A stretch of DNA of 64,000 bases from Nitrososphaerota archaeon (GCA_028866895.1 JAGWHF010000001.1:221915-285914); one strand, 5' to 3'; positions 16,776-25,331 are shown, counted from the stretch's first letter. Notes: generated by a model from the letters alone, not told the origin. Program-made: numbers and translations.

Positions 16776-17768
16776 ATGGGCCATAGGAAGCATAGTCAAC
16801 CTAGGAGAGGAAGTCTGGCATATTTACCAAGGGCCAGAGCGAAAAGCATGGAGGCCAGAATTCGGACCTGGCCTGATCTGGAGTCGGCTGAACCGCGACT
16901 ATTGGGCCACGCTGGATTCAAGGCTGCCTGCATGCGTATTGCAAGCATCGATGACAGGGAAAAAACCCCTAATTTTGGAAAACAGCTTGTAAGCCTCGGC
17001 ACCATTGTTGTAACCCCACCAATGACGATTATTGGGATTAGAGGGTATTCGAAGGACAGATATGGACTTGACTCAATTTTCGATGTTTATGCCAAGGACC
17101 TCCCAAAGGATCTTTCTAGGCTTTTTGAGACTAAGCATAATGAGAAAAGCCTCGAGAAATCTGAAAAGGCACTAATCCATACCGATGAGCTTTTTGCCAT
17201 AGCATGTGTTATTCCAAGACATGCTGGACTTGGACAAAAGAAACCTTTTGTCTTCGAGGTTGCTGTAAAGGGGGGAGATATTCAAAAACAATTTGCGTTT
17301 CTAAAGGAACTTTTAGGCAAGGAAGTCAAGGTTGACCAAGTTTTCCAGAAGGGTGCTGAGGTGGATGTGGCTGCAATAACAAAAGGAAAAGGTTTCGAAG
17401 GCCCTATAGCAAGGTGGGGTGTCAAAAAGAAACAGCACAAATCAAGGAAGAGTGTTAGAGCTCTTGGTACCTTGGGTCCAATCAGCCCAGCAACCATAAT
17501 GTATACAGTGCCAAGAGCTGGTCAGCGAGGTTTTCACCAGAGAATACAGTATAACAACAGGATAATGGTAATGGGAAATTCTGAAAACGAGGAATTCCAG
17601 ATAAACCGCTCTGGAGGATTCAAACATTTCGGTGAGGTACGGGGAGACTTTGTTATTTTGCGCGGATCAATTCCAGGAACATACAGCAGGTTGGTAAAAC
17701 TGCGTGCTCCTAACAGGCCCAAACTAAAAAAGATAGCCCAGCCCAAAGTCTTGGAGATAATGATATGA
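16776..17768 (+). CDS. rpl3: 50S ribosomal protein L3
   Basis: A 330-residue archaeal/eukaryotic-type uL3. N-terminal GHRKHSQPRRGSLAYLPR and the central GFEGPIARWGVKKKQHKSRKS loop are diagnostic. It binds 23S rRNA near the peptidyl transferase centre. First gene of the ribosomal run; its stop overlaps the start of rpl4 by four bases. A second frame starting at 16747 is only a shadow. Confidence 0.97.
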   Translation: MGHRKHSQPRRGSLAYLPRARAKSMEARIRTWPDLESAEPRLLGHAGFKAACMRIASIDDREKTPNFGKQLVSLGTIVVTPPMTIIGIRGYSKDRYGLDSIFDVYAKDLPKDLSRLFETKHNEKSLEKSEKALIHTDELFAIACVIPRHAGLGQKKPFVFEVAVKGGDIQKQFAFLKELLGKEVKVDQVFQKGAEVDVAAITKGKGFEGPIARWGVKKKQHKSRKSVRALGTLGPISPATIMYTVPRAGQRGFHQRIQYNNRIMVMGNSENEEFQINRSGGFKHFGEVRGDFVILRGSIPGTYSRLVKLRAPNRPKLKKIAQPKVLEIMI

Positions 17769-18580
17769 AAGTTCCTGTTTACTCTACCTCGGGTTCTAAG
17801 GAAGGTGAGTTGGAACTGCCCTTGGTATTTTCCACTCCAGTTAGGAGTGATCTGATACACAAGGCGTACATCCATCTGGAATCGCACGGTTTTCAAAGAC
17901 AGGGAAGGTATCCAAACGCAGGAATGGATGTGGTGGCAGAATCGAACAATCCTCCGACGGGCCATCATGCAGCAAGGGTTGCACGTATGAGGGGTGGAGG
18001 AGGTGGGAGACAGGGCCAGGGAGGCGGTGTTGCAATGGTGAGAAAAGGAAGGCAAGCCCATCCGCCGGTGGTTGAGAAGGTAGTATACAAACTATTGAAC
18101 AAAAAAGAGAACCGACTGGCTCTATGCTCGGCAATTGCAGCTACTGCTTCAGCACATCTAGTCAAACTGCGAGGACACAAATCTGAGAAGATCGAGTCCT
18201 TCCCAATAGTCATCACTGATCAAGTGGAGAGCATCTCAAAATCAAAGGAACTCTCGCGAGTCTTCGAGTCTTTGCACGTGTACGACGATATCCGCAGGCT
18301 TGAATCTAGGATAAAGCGACGTTCTGGCAAACCACAACTGCGAGGAAGGAGCACCAAGGTAGGCAAGAGTATCCTTCTCGTTGTAAAGGACGCCAAGAAT
18401 CTTTCAAAGGCTGCAGGCTCAATACCAGGAGTCGACGTCGTTGAAGCAAAAAACTTGAGCGTGATTGATCTCGTACCTGGTGCGATACCGGCAAGGCTGA
18501 CTGCCTATTCTAAGGGTGCAATCGAGGAGATTGGAAAGCTAAAATCACCGCATCTTGAATTAATGGTGGCTTTACAATGA
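17765..18580 (+). CDS. rpl4: 50S ribosomal protein L4
   Basis: A 271-residue uL4 of the archaeal type. The long Gly/Arg-rich internal loop (about residues 75-95, GGGGGRQGQGGG) that reaches into the exit tunnel is present, followed by the HPPVVEKVVYKLLNKKENRLA region. Overlaps rpl3 and rpl23 by four bases each. Confidence 0.97.
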   Translation: MKVPVYSTSGSKEGELELPLVFSTPVRSDLIHKAYIHLESHGFQRQGRYPNAGMDVVAESNNPPTGHHAARVARMRGGGGGRQGQGGGVAMVRKGRQAHPPVVEKVVYKLLNKKENRLALCSAIAATASAHLVKLRGHKSEKIESFPIVITDQVESISKSKELSRVFESLHVYDDIRRLESRIKRRSGKPQLRGRSTKVGKSILLVVKDAKNLSKAAGSIPGVDVVEAKNLSVIDLVPGAIPARLTAYSKGAIEEIGKLKSPHLELMVALQ

Positions 18581-18843
18581 ACATACAGGAGGCATCCCAC
18601 ATCATACTGAAACCATACGTTACAGAACGGACATTTGCACTAGTGGAAAATGAGAGCAGGATTTGTTTTCTTGTAAGGGAAAACACCACGAAACCCAAAA
18701 TTGCGGAGGCGATAAAGGTCCTCTACAACGAAAAGCCAGTCGGGATAAATGTGTCAAGAACAGTATACGGTAAAAAGGCCTTTGTAAAGTTCGAAACAAT
18801 TGAGAAAGCAAGGGACCTTGCAACCAAGATAGGAATGCTATAA
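18577..18843 (+). CDS. rpl23: 50S ribosomal protein L23
   Basis: An 88-residue uL23 with the ILKPYVTERTFALVE start and the RTVYGKKAFVKF end. It lines the exit tunnel mouth and contacts SRP and other nascent-chain factors. Start overlaps the rpl4 stop by four bases. The next gene is S19, 41 bases away; L2, which normally lies between them, is absent. Confidence 0.96.
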   Translation: MNIQEASHIILKPYVTERTFALVENESRICFLVRENTTKPKIAEAIKVLYNEKPVGINVSRTVYGKKAFVKFETIEKARDLATKIGML

Positions 18844-18884
18844 TATGGTGCTTCTCGAACAAATTCAGATAAGGGTGAATATGA

Positions 18885-19280
18885 GTGGTTAAGGAATTCA
18901 GATACCGCGGTGTATCTGTTGAGGAATTGCAAAGCCTGTCACTTGAGAAGCTGTTTGAACTTCTGCCCTCTAGGGCAAGGAGGTCACTCACTAGGGGGAT
19001 TACCGATGGTAAGAGAAAACTACTCGAGGAAGCAAAACTTGCCAAGGCGGGCAAGCTCAAAACGCCTATTAAGACTCATCTTAGAGACGTGATAATTCTT
19101 CCGTACATGGTGGGGTTGAATATTAGCGTGTTTTCAGGCAAAGACTTTATTCCTATTGATATAAAGCCCGAAATGGTGGGACATTATCTGGGCGAGTTTG
19201 CAATGACAAACAAACGGGTTGTTCACGGGGCACCTGGTGTAGGAGCATCAAGGTCTAGTTTGTATGTCCCATTAAAGTGA
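18885..19280 (+). CDS. rps19: 30S ribosomal protein S19
   Basis: A 131-residue archaeal uS19, GTG start. Diagnostic segments: [13 protein letters not shown] at the start and [20 protein letters not shown] near the end. It binds the head of the 30S subunit. The 41 bases before it contain no room for another gene. Confidence 0.96.
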   Translation: MVKEFRYRGVSVEELQSLSLEKLFELLPSRARRSLTRGITDGKRKLLEEAKLAKAGKLKTPIKTHLRDVIILPYMVGLNISVFSGKDFIPIDIKPEMVGHYLGEFAMTNKRVVHGAPGVGASRSSLYVPLK

Positions 19281-19285
19281 TTTCT

Positions 19286-19741
19286 ATGCATTTTGGATAT
19301 TCTTTTCAAAATTATGACAAAACAAGGCATGTTCGTGCCTCGCTTAGGGAAAAAACCATTTCTCACAAGCACGCTCGTGAAATTGCTGTTGCCATCAAAG
19401 GAATGTCCATAGAAAAGGCCAGAAACTATCTGCAGGCAGTGGTTAATAGGGAAAGAGCTGTCCCCTTCCGGAGATATCACAACGAGGTTGGTCACAAAGC
19501 CGACAGTGGCGTGATGGCTGGACGATATCCTAAAAAAGCTGCTACCGAGTTCTCGAAACTTCTCGATAATCTGGAATCAAACGCGGAATATCGTGGGATG
19601 GATCTTGACAGATTGAAGATAATTAATGCCACTGTTCACAAAGGAAGAAAGATCCAAAGATTTACACCACGTGCACAAGGTCGTGCTACGCCCAAGATAA
19701 ACATCTTGACGCATGTAGAATTGGTAGCGCAGGAGATTTGA
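19286..19741 (+). CDS. rpl22: 50S ribosomal protein L22
   Basis: A 151-residue uL22 with ARASLRE-like start region (HVRASLREKTISHKHAREIA) and the tunnel-loop end KIQRFTPRAQGRATPK. I start at the ATG at 19286: the S19 stop is embedded in GTGAT, which can act as the archaeal ribosome site for this ATG. A GTG start nine bases earlier (19277) is possible. Confidence 0.95.
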   Translation: MHFGYSFQNYDKTRHVRASLREKTISHKHAREIAVAIKGMSIEKARNYLQAVVNRERAVPFRRYHNEVGHKADSGVMAGRYPKKAATEFSKLLDNLESNAEYRGMDLDRLKIINATVHKGRKIQRFTPRAQGRATPKINILTHVELVAQEI

Positions 19742-19742
19742 C

Positions 19743-20516
19743 ATGTCCTCAGTGAAAAACGTTATCCAAGATAGCTACAAACTCATGCTTTTGAAGGATT
19801 ATCTTCGAACTGCAATAAAGGAATCTGGATTTTCAGAGGTGGATATTCAAAAAACGCCGACGGGAACTAGGGTCGGCTTGCATGTCACAAGGCCTGGTAT
19901 AGTGATAGGGAGGAAAGGCAGCGGCATTAGGGATCTCACTAAGGTGCTTGAGAAGGATTTCGGGCTTAAGAATCCGCAAATTTCGGTTATAGAGATACCA
20001 CGTCCAGAACTGGAACCGAGCGTCATGTGCAACAGGATGTCGCAACATCTCGCCCGAGGTACTGCATTTAGGAGGGCGGTAATGTGGACCTTGCAGACAA
20101 TTATGGATGCCGGCGCAATGGGTGTGCAAATCACGATATCTGGAAAATTGAGGGGGGAACGCTCTTCATTTGAGAAACACAGTAAAGGGATTCTTCCCAG
20201 GGCAGGATATCAGGCTGGTGTTGTCGTTGCCGAGGATATTGTCCATGTGGAGACAAAGATGGGGCTTATTGGAGTCAGGATAAGGATAGCACGAAAGGAA
20301 TTCTACATTCCAGAATTTGAGATGAGGACCAAAAAAGAGATGGCGGAAAGGAGGGCCGCTTCTGCTTTGGAAGGGAAAGAGGTAGAACTGGAGTCTGCCG
20401 AGGAACCCAAGATTGATCAGACTAAACCACGCACGGAAACTGAGGAAGTTGAAAGAGAGACCGAACTTATTGAAAAAGTGGAAACCTTTGAAGAGGTAGA
20501 GGAGGAGCTAAAGTAA
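19743..20516 (+). CDS. rps3: 30S ribosomal protein S3
   Basis: A 257-residue uS3. The KH domain is visible with GIVIGRKGSGIRDL (the GXXG loop) near residue 55, then the C-terminal domain ending in GVRIRIARKEFYIPEFEMR. An acidic tail of about 55 residues (rich in Glu) extends past the usual end. Its stop overlaps the start of rpl29 by one base. Confidence 0.96.
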   Translation: MSSVKNVIQDSYKLMLLKDYLRTAIKESGFSEVDIQKTPTGTRVGLHVTRPGIVIGRKGSGIRDLTKVLEKDFGLKNPQISVIEIPRPELEPSVMCNRMSQHLARGTAFRRAVMWTLQTIMDAGAMGVQITISGKLRGERSSFEKHSKGILPRAGYQAGVVVAEDIVHVETKMGLIGVRIRIARKEFYIPEFEMRTKKEMAERRAASALEGKEVELESAEEPKIDQTKPRTETEEVERETELIEKVETFEEVEEELK

Positions 20517-20719
20517 TGGCAAGACTGAAGATGCGTACACTGCGAGAGCTCAATGAAACAGACCTGAGAGACAGGCTTGACCAACTACGGTCAGAACTCA
20601 CAAAACTTAGGATAGAGTCTTCCAAAGGAACGTTGAGGAAGGACAGTGGAAAGGTAAAACCCCTCAGGAGGGACATCGCACGCGTGCTAACCAGAATCAA
20701 TGAGATGAAAAATAAATGA
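20516..20719 (+). CDS. rpl29: 50S ribosomal protein L29
   Basis: A 67-residue uL29: two antiparallel helices with the LRELNETDLRDRLDQLRSEL pattern and the KPLRRDIARVLTRINE second helix. It sits near the exit tunnel beside L23. Overlaps the Rpp29 gene by four bases. Confidence 0.95.
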   Translation: MARLKMRTLRELNETDLRDRLDQLRSELTKLRIESSKGTLRKDSGKVKPLRRDIARVLTRINEMKNK

Positions 20720-20979
20720 TTACCCATGACAATATTGCATCACATGAATTGATCGGCCTTTTCGCACAGGTTGTAGAATCCGGCAACAAACAGATAATAG
20801 GCGTGGAAGGAAAAGTTGTCGACGAAACGAAATTTATGATCACGCTAGAAACTAAAAACGGTCTCAAGAAATTTCCGAAAGACTCATCCTCTTGGAGATT
20901 CAAGTTTAGCAACGGAGAGGCAGAAATAGATGGGACTAAATTAACCAAAAGGGCATACGAAAGGGTTGGTGCAAGATGA
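20716..20979 (+). CDS. rnp1: ribonuclease P protein component 1 (Rpp29/Pop4)
   Basis: An 87-residue Sm-like barrel protein, the archaeal Rpp29 homologue that works with Rpp21 in RNase P to mature tRNA 5' ends. Signatures: HELIGL at the start, GVEGKVVDETKFMITLET and KKFPKDSSSWRF. Its place between L29 and S17 is the conserved archaeal position for this gene. Confidence 0.93.
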   Translation: MITHDNIASHELIGLFAQVVESGNKQIIGVEGKVVDETKFMITLETKNGLKKFPKDSSSWRFKFSNGEAEIDGTKLTKRAYERVGAR

Positions 20980-21302
20980 TGATTAGGAACATAGGTCTGC
21001 AAGTTCAGCAGCCGAAGAACGAATGCGCGGACAGGGACTGCCCATTCCATGGAATGTTAAGCATACGCGGCAAGTTGATTCAGGGAAAAGTTGTAAGTGC
21101 AAAGGCGCCAAAAATGGTGGTAGTTCAACAGGAGGCCCCGAAGTTTGTACCAAAATACAAGAGGTATGCACGAAGTCAGAGTAAGATCCACGCCCACAGG
21201 CCTTTGTGTATTGATGTCAAAGAAGGCGACATCGTGCTGACAGCTGAATGCAGGCCGTTGTCAAAGAGCGTTTCCTTCGTAGTTGTAGAGGTCGTGTCAT
21301 AA
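20976..21302 (+). CDS. rps17: 30S ribosomal protein S17
   Basis: A 108-residue archaeal uS17. The start NIGLQVQQPKNECADRDCPFHG and the YARSQSKIHAHRPLCIDVKEGD segment with KSVSFVVVE at the end are diagnostic. The two Cys near residues 17-22 are typical of the archaeal form. Its stop overlaps the rpl14 start by one base. Confidence 0.96.
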   Translation: MMIRNIGLQVQQPKNECADRDCPFHGMLSIRGKLIQGKVVSAKAPKMVVVQQEAPKFVPKYKRYARSQSKIHAHRPLCIDVKEGDIVLTAECRPLSKSVSFVVVEVVS

Positions 21303-21739
21303 TGGCAGCAACGAAAAGTCGAGCCGTTTCTGCAAAAGGTGTTCAGGAGTTTAGGCCGTATGTTACTAGGCCTCTTCCGCTGGGGGCGCAAGTTGTTTGT
21401 GCAGACAATACGGGTGCAAAGATCCTTGAGATAGTAATGGTGCAAAAGACCAAGACGAGGGTGGCTAGATATCCATCAGCTGCGGTTGGCGATTTTGTGA
21501 ATGTTGTAGTAAAAAAAGGTCCTGGTGAATTAAGAGGGCAAATATTTGGAGCAGTGATAATCAGGCAAAAGTATGCTATACATAGACTGAGTGGTGTCAG
21601 AGTGACATTCGAGGATAATGCCGCGGTATTAGTTACTCCGGAAGGTGAGATAAAGGGGACCGAAATCAAAGGTCCAGTGGCAGTAGAGGCGTCAGAAAAA
21701 TGGCCAAGGATAGCAAATCTGGCATCTATGGTGGTATGA
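21302..21739 (+). CDS. rpl14: 50S ribosomal protein L14
   Basis: A 145-residue uL14, at the L7/L12 side of the subunit interface. Diagnostic: LPLGAQVVCADNTGAKILEIV and the AVIIRQKYAIHRLSGVRVTFEDNAAVLV strand pair. The start at 21302 follows the S17 stop directly; a longer frame from 21248 lies inside S17 and is not likely. Confidence 0.96.
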   Translation: MAATKSRAVSAKGVQEFRPYVTRPLPLGAQVVCADNTGAKILEIVMVQKTKTRVARYPSAAVGDFVNVVVKKGPGELRGQIFGAVIIRQKYAIHRLSGVRVTFEDNAAVLVTPEGEIKGTEIKGPVAVEASEKWPRIANLASMVV

Positions 21740-21740
21740 T

Positions 21741-22331
21741 ATGAAACCCACGATTGTAAGAAACAGAATGTTGTATGAATCTCCCATGCATTTGGCAAGC
21801 AAGCAGCTTGCTTCCCCTCTATCTGACGAACTTCAGGAAAAATACAAACAGAACAGCGCTAGGGTAGTGGAAGGTGATAGTGTCAAAGTACTTAGAGGTG
21901 AGTTTAAGGGAATCGAGGGAAAGGTAACAAGCGTCTCAACGCTAAGACGCGGAATTGCAATAGAGGGAATCAAACGTGAAAAACTAAAGGGTGGCAATGT
22001 TGATATTTTTATTCATCCGTCAAACGTGATGATTACTGTATTGAATCTGGAGGACAAATGGAGGCAGAGCAGGTTGGAGGGACAAAAGCCGAGGAGTCAA
22101 AAACAAAAACCGGTAGAGGATGCCGTCAAACCCAAAGACGAGCCAAAGGTGAAAAAAGAGTCCTCAAAACCCAAAGACGAGAAAAAAGAGTCGTCCTCCA
22201 AACCCAAAGACGAGCCAAAGGTGAAAAAAGAGGAAAAGAAGGATAAAAACTCAAAACAAAAAGAAACAAAAGCAGCTGAAAAACCCAAGAAAGACGTGCA
22301 AAAACCTCAAAAGGGAAAGGGTGGTAAATAA
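21741..22331 (+). CDS. rpl24: 50S ribosomal protein L24 with Lys/Glu-rich tail
   Basis: A 196-residue uL24. The KOW motif region is VVEGDSVKVLRGEFKGIEGKVTSV (about residues 42-66). After about residue 115 the protein becomes a long charged tail made mostly of Lys, Glu, Pro and Ser, with the unit KPKDEPKVKKE appearing twice. The core length is normal; the tail of about 80 residues is extra and likely disordered. Overlaps S4e by one base. Confidence 0.94.
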   Translation: MKPTIVRNRMLYESPMHLASKQLASPLSDELQEKYKQNSARVVEGDSVKVLRGEFKGIEGKVTSVSTLRRGIAIEGIKREKLKGGNVDIFIHPSNVMITVLNLEDKWRQSRLEGQKPRSQKQKPVEDAVKPKDEPKVKKESSKPKDEKKESSSKPKDEPKVKKEEKKDKNSKQKETKAAEKPKKDVQKPQKGKGGK

Positions 22332-23047
22332 TGGTAAGCATATCGGGAAGCAAGAAACTGAAGAGACAAATGGCCCCTACCTTCTGGGGAATTACAAGAA
22401 AAGAAAAGCGGTTTGTAGTAACGGTTAGGCCAGGCGGACACACAAAAGGGTATTCCATACCGTCTGCTGTCTTTATTCGCGATACCCTCGGACTTGCAAG
22501 CACATTGCGCGAGGTAAAATCCGTCATATATGGGGGTAAGGTAAAGGTCGACGGTGTAACGCGCAAGTCTCTCCATCACGGTCTAGGGCTCATGGACGTA
22601 GTGGAGCTAGATGGGGTGCCGGAGGTATACCGGCTAGTTCCAAAAGACCTGACCGTACTCAAGCCGATTGCAATAAACGCATCTGAAAAGGGAAAAAAAC
22701 TCCTCAAGGTTACCAAAAAAGTGACAATCAAGGACAAGAAGACGCAGCTTGGTTTTCATGATGGCAGAAACCTTATCTCTGACACAAAGGTCGGCGTAGG
22801 GGATACCTGTCTGGTCCAAGTTCCGGACGTAAAGATTCTTGACATCATAAAACTCGAGAAGGGCGCACAAGTTATTGTAACGAGCGGTGTAAACGCTGGC
22901 AAGATGGGAAAGATCGCGGAAATGAGGGAAGGTACATTCGTATTACCCAGGAGGGCATTGATTGATGTTGATAACAGGCAGATTGAGATCCCTTCAGATT
23001 CAATAATGGCTGTGGGCAAGGACAAACCGGTAATTCAAATCGAGTGA
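22331..23047 (+). CDS. rps4e: 30S ribosomal protein S4e
   Basis: A 238-residue eS4, found only in archaea and eukaryotes. Signatures: GSKKLKRQMAPTFW at the start, an S4 RNA-binding segment (IYGGKVKVDGVTRK), and a C-terminal KOW segment (VIVTSGVNAGKMGKIAEM). Confidence 0.96.
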   Translation: MVSISGSKKLKRQMAPTFWGITRKEKRFVVTVRPGGHTKGYSIPSAVFIRDTLGLASTLREVKSVIYGGKVKVDGVTRKSLHHGLGLMDVVELDGVPEVYRLVPKDLTVLKPIAINASEKGKKLLKVTKKVTIKDKKTQLGFHDGRNLISDTKVGVGDTCLVQVPDVKILDIIKLEKGAQVIVTSGVNAGKMGKIAEMREGTFVLPRRALIDVDNRQIEIPSDSIMAVGKDKPVIQIE

Positions 23048-23052
23048 TAATC

Positions 23053-23574
23053 ATGTCGCAAAAAATAGAATCATCAATGAAAAAAATAACGGTTGCAAAA
23101 GTGGTGCTGAATATGGGCGTTGGAAAGTCAGGAGAGCCTATTGAGAGAGCAAAACGCGCACTGCTCCAGATATCTGGCCAGCAGCCGTCACCAAGAATGG
23201 CACGTGCAACTCAGAGGGATTGGGGGGTGCACAAGGGGGAGCCCATAGGCGTGGCCGTAACAGTGCGGAAGCAGCCTGCACTGGACCTGTTGAAAAGACT
23301 CTTTGCGGCAAAGGGGAACCAAATAAAGGGCTCATCATTCGATAATTTCGGTAATATCTCGTTTGGAATACGAGAACACATAGACATACCTGGCGTAAAA
23401 TACGATCCGAACATAGGCATTGTAGGGCTTAACATATCTATCTCGTTGACAAGGCCTGGATTTAACATAAGGGTTAGGAGCAAACACAAGGCAAGCGTCG
23501 GGGAAGGACACATAATAACGGGCGATGTGGCAAAGGAATTCCTGACTAGGGAATTTGGAGTACAAGTGGTTTAG
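23053..23574 (+). CDS. rpl5: 50S ribosomal protein L5
   Basis: A 173-residue uL5, binding 5S rRNA. Diagnostic: KVVLNMGVGKSGEPIERAKRAL and the FGNISFGIREHIDIPGVKYDP segment. I place the start at the ATG at 23053; the stop of S4e is embedded in GAGTGAT, which can serve as ribosome site. A GTG start at 23044 is possible. Confidence 0.95.
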   Translation: MSQKIESSMKKITVAKVVLNMGVGKSGEPIERAKRALLQISGQQPSPRMARATQRDWGVHKGEPIGVAVTVRKQPALDLLKRLFAAKGNQIKGSSFDNFGNISFGIREHIDIPGVKYDPNIGIVGLNISISLTRPGFNIRVRSKHKASVGEGHIITGDVAKEFLTREFGVQVV

Positions 23575-23575
23575 G

Positions 23576-23755
23576 TTGGCAAAGAATAGGGAATACAAGG
23601 TCACTGGGCGTAAAGAACACAAGTTCGGCAAGGGCTCCAGATGGTGCAAGAGATGTGGGGATTACAACGCGGTCATACAAAAATATGATTTAATACTATG
23701 CAGGCGGTGCTTTAGAGAAGTGGCAACTTCATTGGGGTTCAACAAATTTAGGTGA
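23576..23755 (+). CDS. rps14: 30S ribosomal protein S14, zinc type
   Basis: A 59-residue uS14 with a TTG start one base after the L5 stop. Four zinc-binding cysteines: CKRCGD and CRRCF. The GRKEHKFGKGSRWC start is typical of the archaeal form. A frame beginning at 23555 inside L5 is too long at the front. Confidence 0.93.
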   Translation: MAKNREYKVTGRKEHKFGKGSRWCKRCGDYNAVIQKYDLILCRRCFREVATSLGFNKFR

Positions 23756-23760
23756 TAGTG

Positions 23761-24153
23761 ATGCCGGCAACTAACATACTTGCAAACATGTTTGTAACGC
23801 TGTACAATAGCGAGGCGAGAAGGAAGGGCGACTGCGTAGTATTACCAACTTCAAAACTTGCCACGGAGGTATTGAAGACATTGCAAAATCATAATTACAT
23901 AGGCGAGTTTGAGCAAGTAGATGACAAGAAGGGAGGCAAGTTCAAGATACAACTACTGGCAAAGATAACCAAATGCGGAGCTATCACTCCGAGGTTCAAG
24001 GTAAGCAAAGGCGGGTACGGAAAATGGGAGCAGCAATACCTCCCATCCTACTCTAGAGGCATGTTGATTGTAACTACCAATCACGGTGTTATGTCACATC
24101 ATGAAGCGATGAATAAGGGTCTAGGAGGTCTATTGATAGGATATGTCTACTGA
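23761..24153 (+). CDS. rps8: 30S ribosomal protein S8
   Basis: A 130-residue uS8, starting at the ATG at 23761. GGTGAT, overlapping the S14 stop codon, lies at a good distance as ribosome site; a GTG at 23752 is the alternative. Diagnostic: NILANMFVTLYNSEARRKGDC and VTTNHGVMSHHEAMNKGLGGLL at the end. Confidence 0.95.
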   Translation: MPATNILANMFVTLYNSEARRKGDCVVLPTSKLATEVLKTLQNHNYIGEFEQVDDKKGGKFKIQLLAKITKCGAITPRFKVSKGGYGKWEQQYLPSYSRGMLIVTTNHGVMSHHEAMNKGLGGLLIGYVY

Positions 24154-24703
24154 GCAGGAGATAGAGATACACGAGGTAACTATAGGAATACCGGATAAAG
24201 TAAAGGTTAGCGAGAGCCACAGGATCCTAAGCGTGGAGGGGCCTCTTGGAAAGACCAGGAAAAATTTCAAGAAAATACCGGTAGACCTGAAGATAGATGG
24301 CAAGAATATCCTGTTAAAATCACTTGGTACGAGAAAGAGGGACTATGCCATCTTCAAGACTGCAGAATCGCTTGTTAATACCCTGATTAAAGGGGTACAG
24401 ACGGGGTATACCTTCAAGATGAAGATAGTCTATGCACACTTTCCTATCACTGTGAAGGTAAAGGATGGCTATGTACACGTTGAGAACTTCCAAGGAGAGC
24501 GCGCCCCGCGGGTTTCCAGGATTTTCGGCAACACAAAAGTTGTTGCAAAAGGAGATGATGTAATAATATCTGGACCAGTCCTGACCGATGTCTCTCAGAC
24601 AGCTGCAAGCCTGCAGCAGAACACAAAGGTGAAGAACAAAGACTCGAGAGTTTTTCTTGACGGCATATATCTTTTTGAAAAAAATGACGGGATGGAAAAG
24701 TAA
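24143..24703 (+). CDS. rpl6: 50S ribosomal protein L6
   Basis: A 186-residue uL6, near the factor-binding site. Two L6 repeats; the late HVENFQGERAPRVSRIFGNTKV segment is diagnostic. AGGAGGT lies 17 bases before the ATG, inside S8. It is the last gene of the run: the usual followers (L32e, L19e, L18, S5, L30, L15) are not here. Confidence 0.96.
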   Translation: MSTEQEIEIHEVTIGIPDKVKVSESHRILSVEGPLGKTRKNFKKIPVDLKIDGKNILLKSLGTRKRDYAIFKTAESLVNTLIKGVQTGYTFKMKIVYAHFPITVKVKDGYVHVENFQGERAPRVSRIFGNTKVVAKGDDVIISGPVLTDVSQTAASLQQNTKVKNKDSRVFLDGIYLFEKNDGMEK

Positions 24704-24747
24704 CCTCAGCAAGAATTAAATCGTCTTCTCCTACGAACAAGTCTGTT

Positions 24748-24821
24748 GCCGCCCTAGCTCAGCGTGGTAGAGCAGCTGACTGTTAATCAGCGGGTCGTCA
24801 GTTCAAGTCTGACGGGCGGCG
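24748..24821 (+). tRNA. tRNA-Asn (anticodon GTT)
   Basis: Complete cloverleaf: acceptor GCCGCCC with GGGCGGC and discriminator G, D stem GCTC/GAGC, anticodon stem GCTGA/TCAGC around CTGTTAA, so the anticodon is GTT, and T stem GTCAG/CTGAC. No encoded CCA. A TATA-like ATTAAAT lies about 30 bases upstream (24714-24722). Confidence 0.96.
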
Positions 24822-24828
24822 CTTGATA

Positions 24829-24850
24829 TTTCTATATTCGAAATTTGAAA
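24829..24850. repeat. 22-base palindromic motif, copy 1
   Basis: Fits TTTC-N4-TTCGAA-N4-GAAA exactly; the N4 parts are TATA and ATTT. Immediately downstream of tRNA-Asn. Two further copies of the same layout lie at 24909 and 27829. Confidence 0.6.
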
Positions 24851-24908
24851 GATTGAATACCTATTCTGTGCCTGTATGATTTGGCTGAAAACGTCCGTAT
24901 TCAGAATG

Positions 24909-24930
24909 TTTCTGAATTCGAATTATGAAA
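24909..24930. repeat. 22-base palindromic motif, copy 2
   Basis: Fits TTTC-N4-TTCGAA-N4-GAAA exactly (N4 parts TGAA and TTAT). It starts exactly 80 bases after copy 1 and about 90 bases before the small zinc-protein gene at 25022. It overlaps another palindrome at 24899-24917 (ATTCAGAA, TGT, TTCTGAAT). Confidence 0.6.
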
Positions 24931-25021
24931 TATAGTGTAGCGATCACATTTTGGTTTATTCTATTAGACTGTATAGATCTAATACTGATCGATTGATAAG
25001 CAAATATGCAGGAGGTCCGCA

Positions 25022-25276
25022 TTGGCCAGAACAAGACGCGCAAATAGGTATTGCGTGGATTGCGGGGGCAGGCTAGTTTACTACCCCCGGCTTTCGAACC
25101 CAAAGGCTCCAAACGAGTACCGGGTGCTGGTTTACGCGTGCCCCGACTGCACTAAAGATTTTGACAAGCCCAAGATGTTCTCCATACGCAGAAACGTAGT
25201 AGAGGAACCTATTGAAACGGTAGAAATCGAGATTGTTCAGGCAAGGGAAAAGATTCCAGAAACCATCAAGGCCTAG
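25022..25276 (+). CDS. small zinc-ribbon protein, 84 aa
   Basis: TTG start with a strong AGGAGGT ribosome site at 25011-25017. The first half is a zinc ribbon with CVDCGG and CPDC (four Cys) and many Arg/Tyr; the second half is an acidic strand/helix. I do not recognise a named family; the architecture is that of small archaeal nucleic-acid- or RNA-polymerase-linked zinc proteins. Two copies of a 22-base palindrome lie upstream and could be its control sites. Confidence 0.7.
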   Translation: MARTRRANRYCVDCGGRLVYYPRLSNPKAPNEYRVLVYACPDCTKDFDKPKMFSIRRNVVEEPIETVEIEIVQAREKIPETIKA

Positions 25277-25331
25277 CAAATCCTGGAAATTATCATAAAA
25301 TACAAGTACAGGGGCACCAAAATAATGCAAG

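Noticed and set aside
24870..24920. Possible C/D-box guide RNA after tRNA-Asn
   Set aside because: CTGA-like boxes are present but the C box is poor and the spacing to the D boxes is too short.
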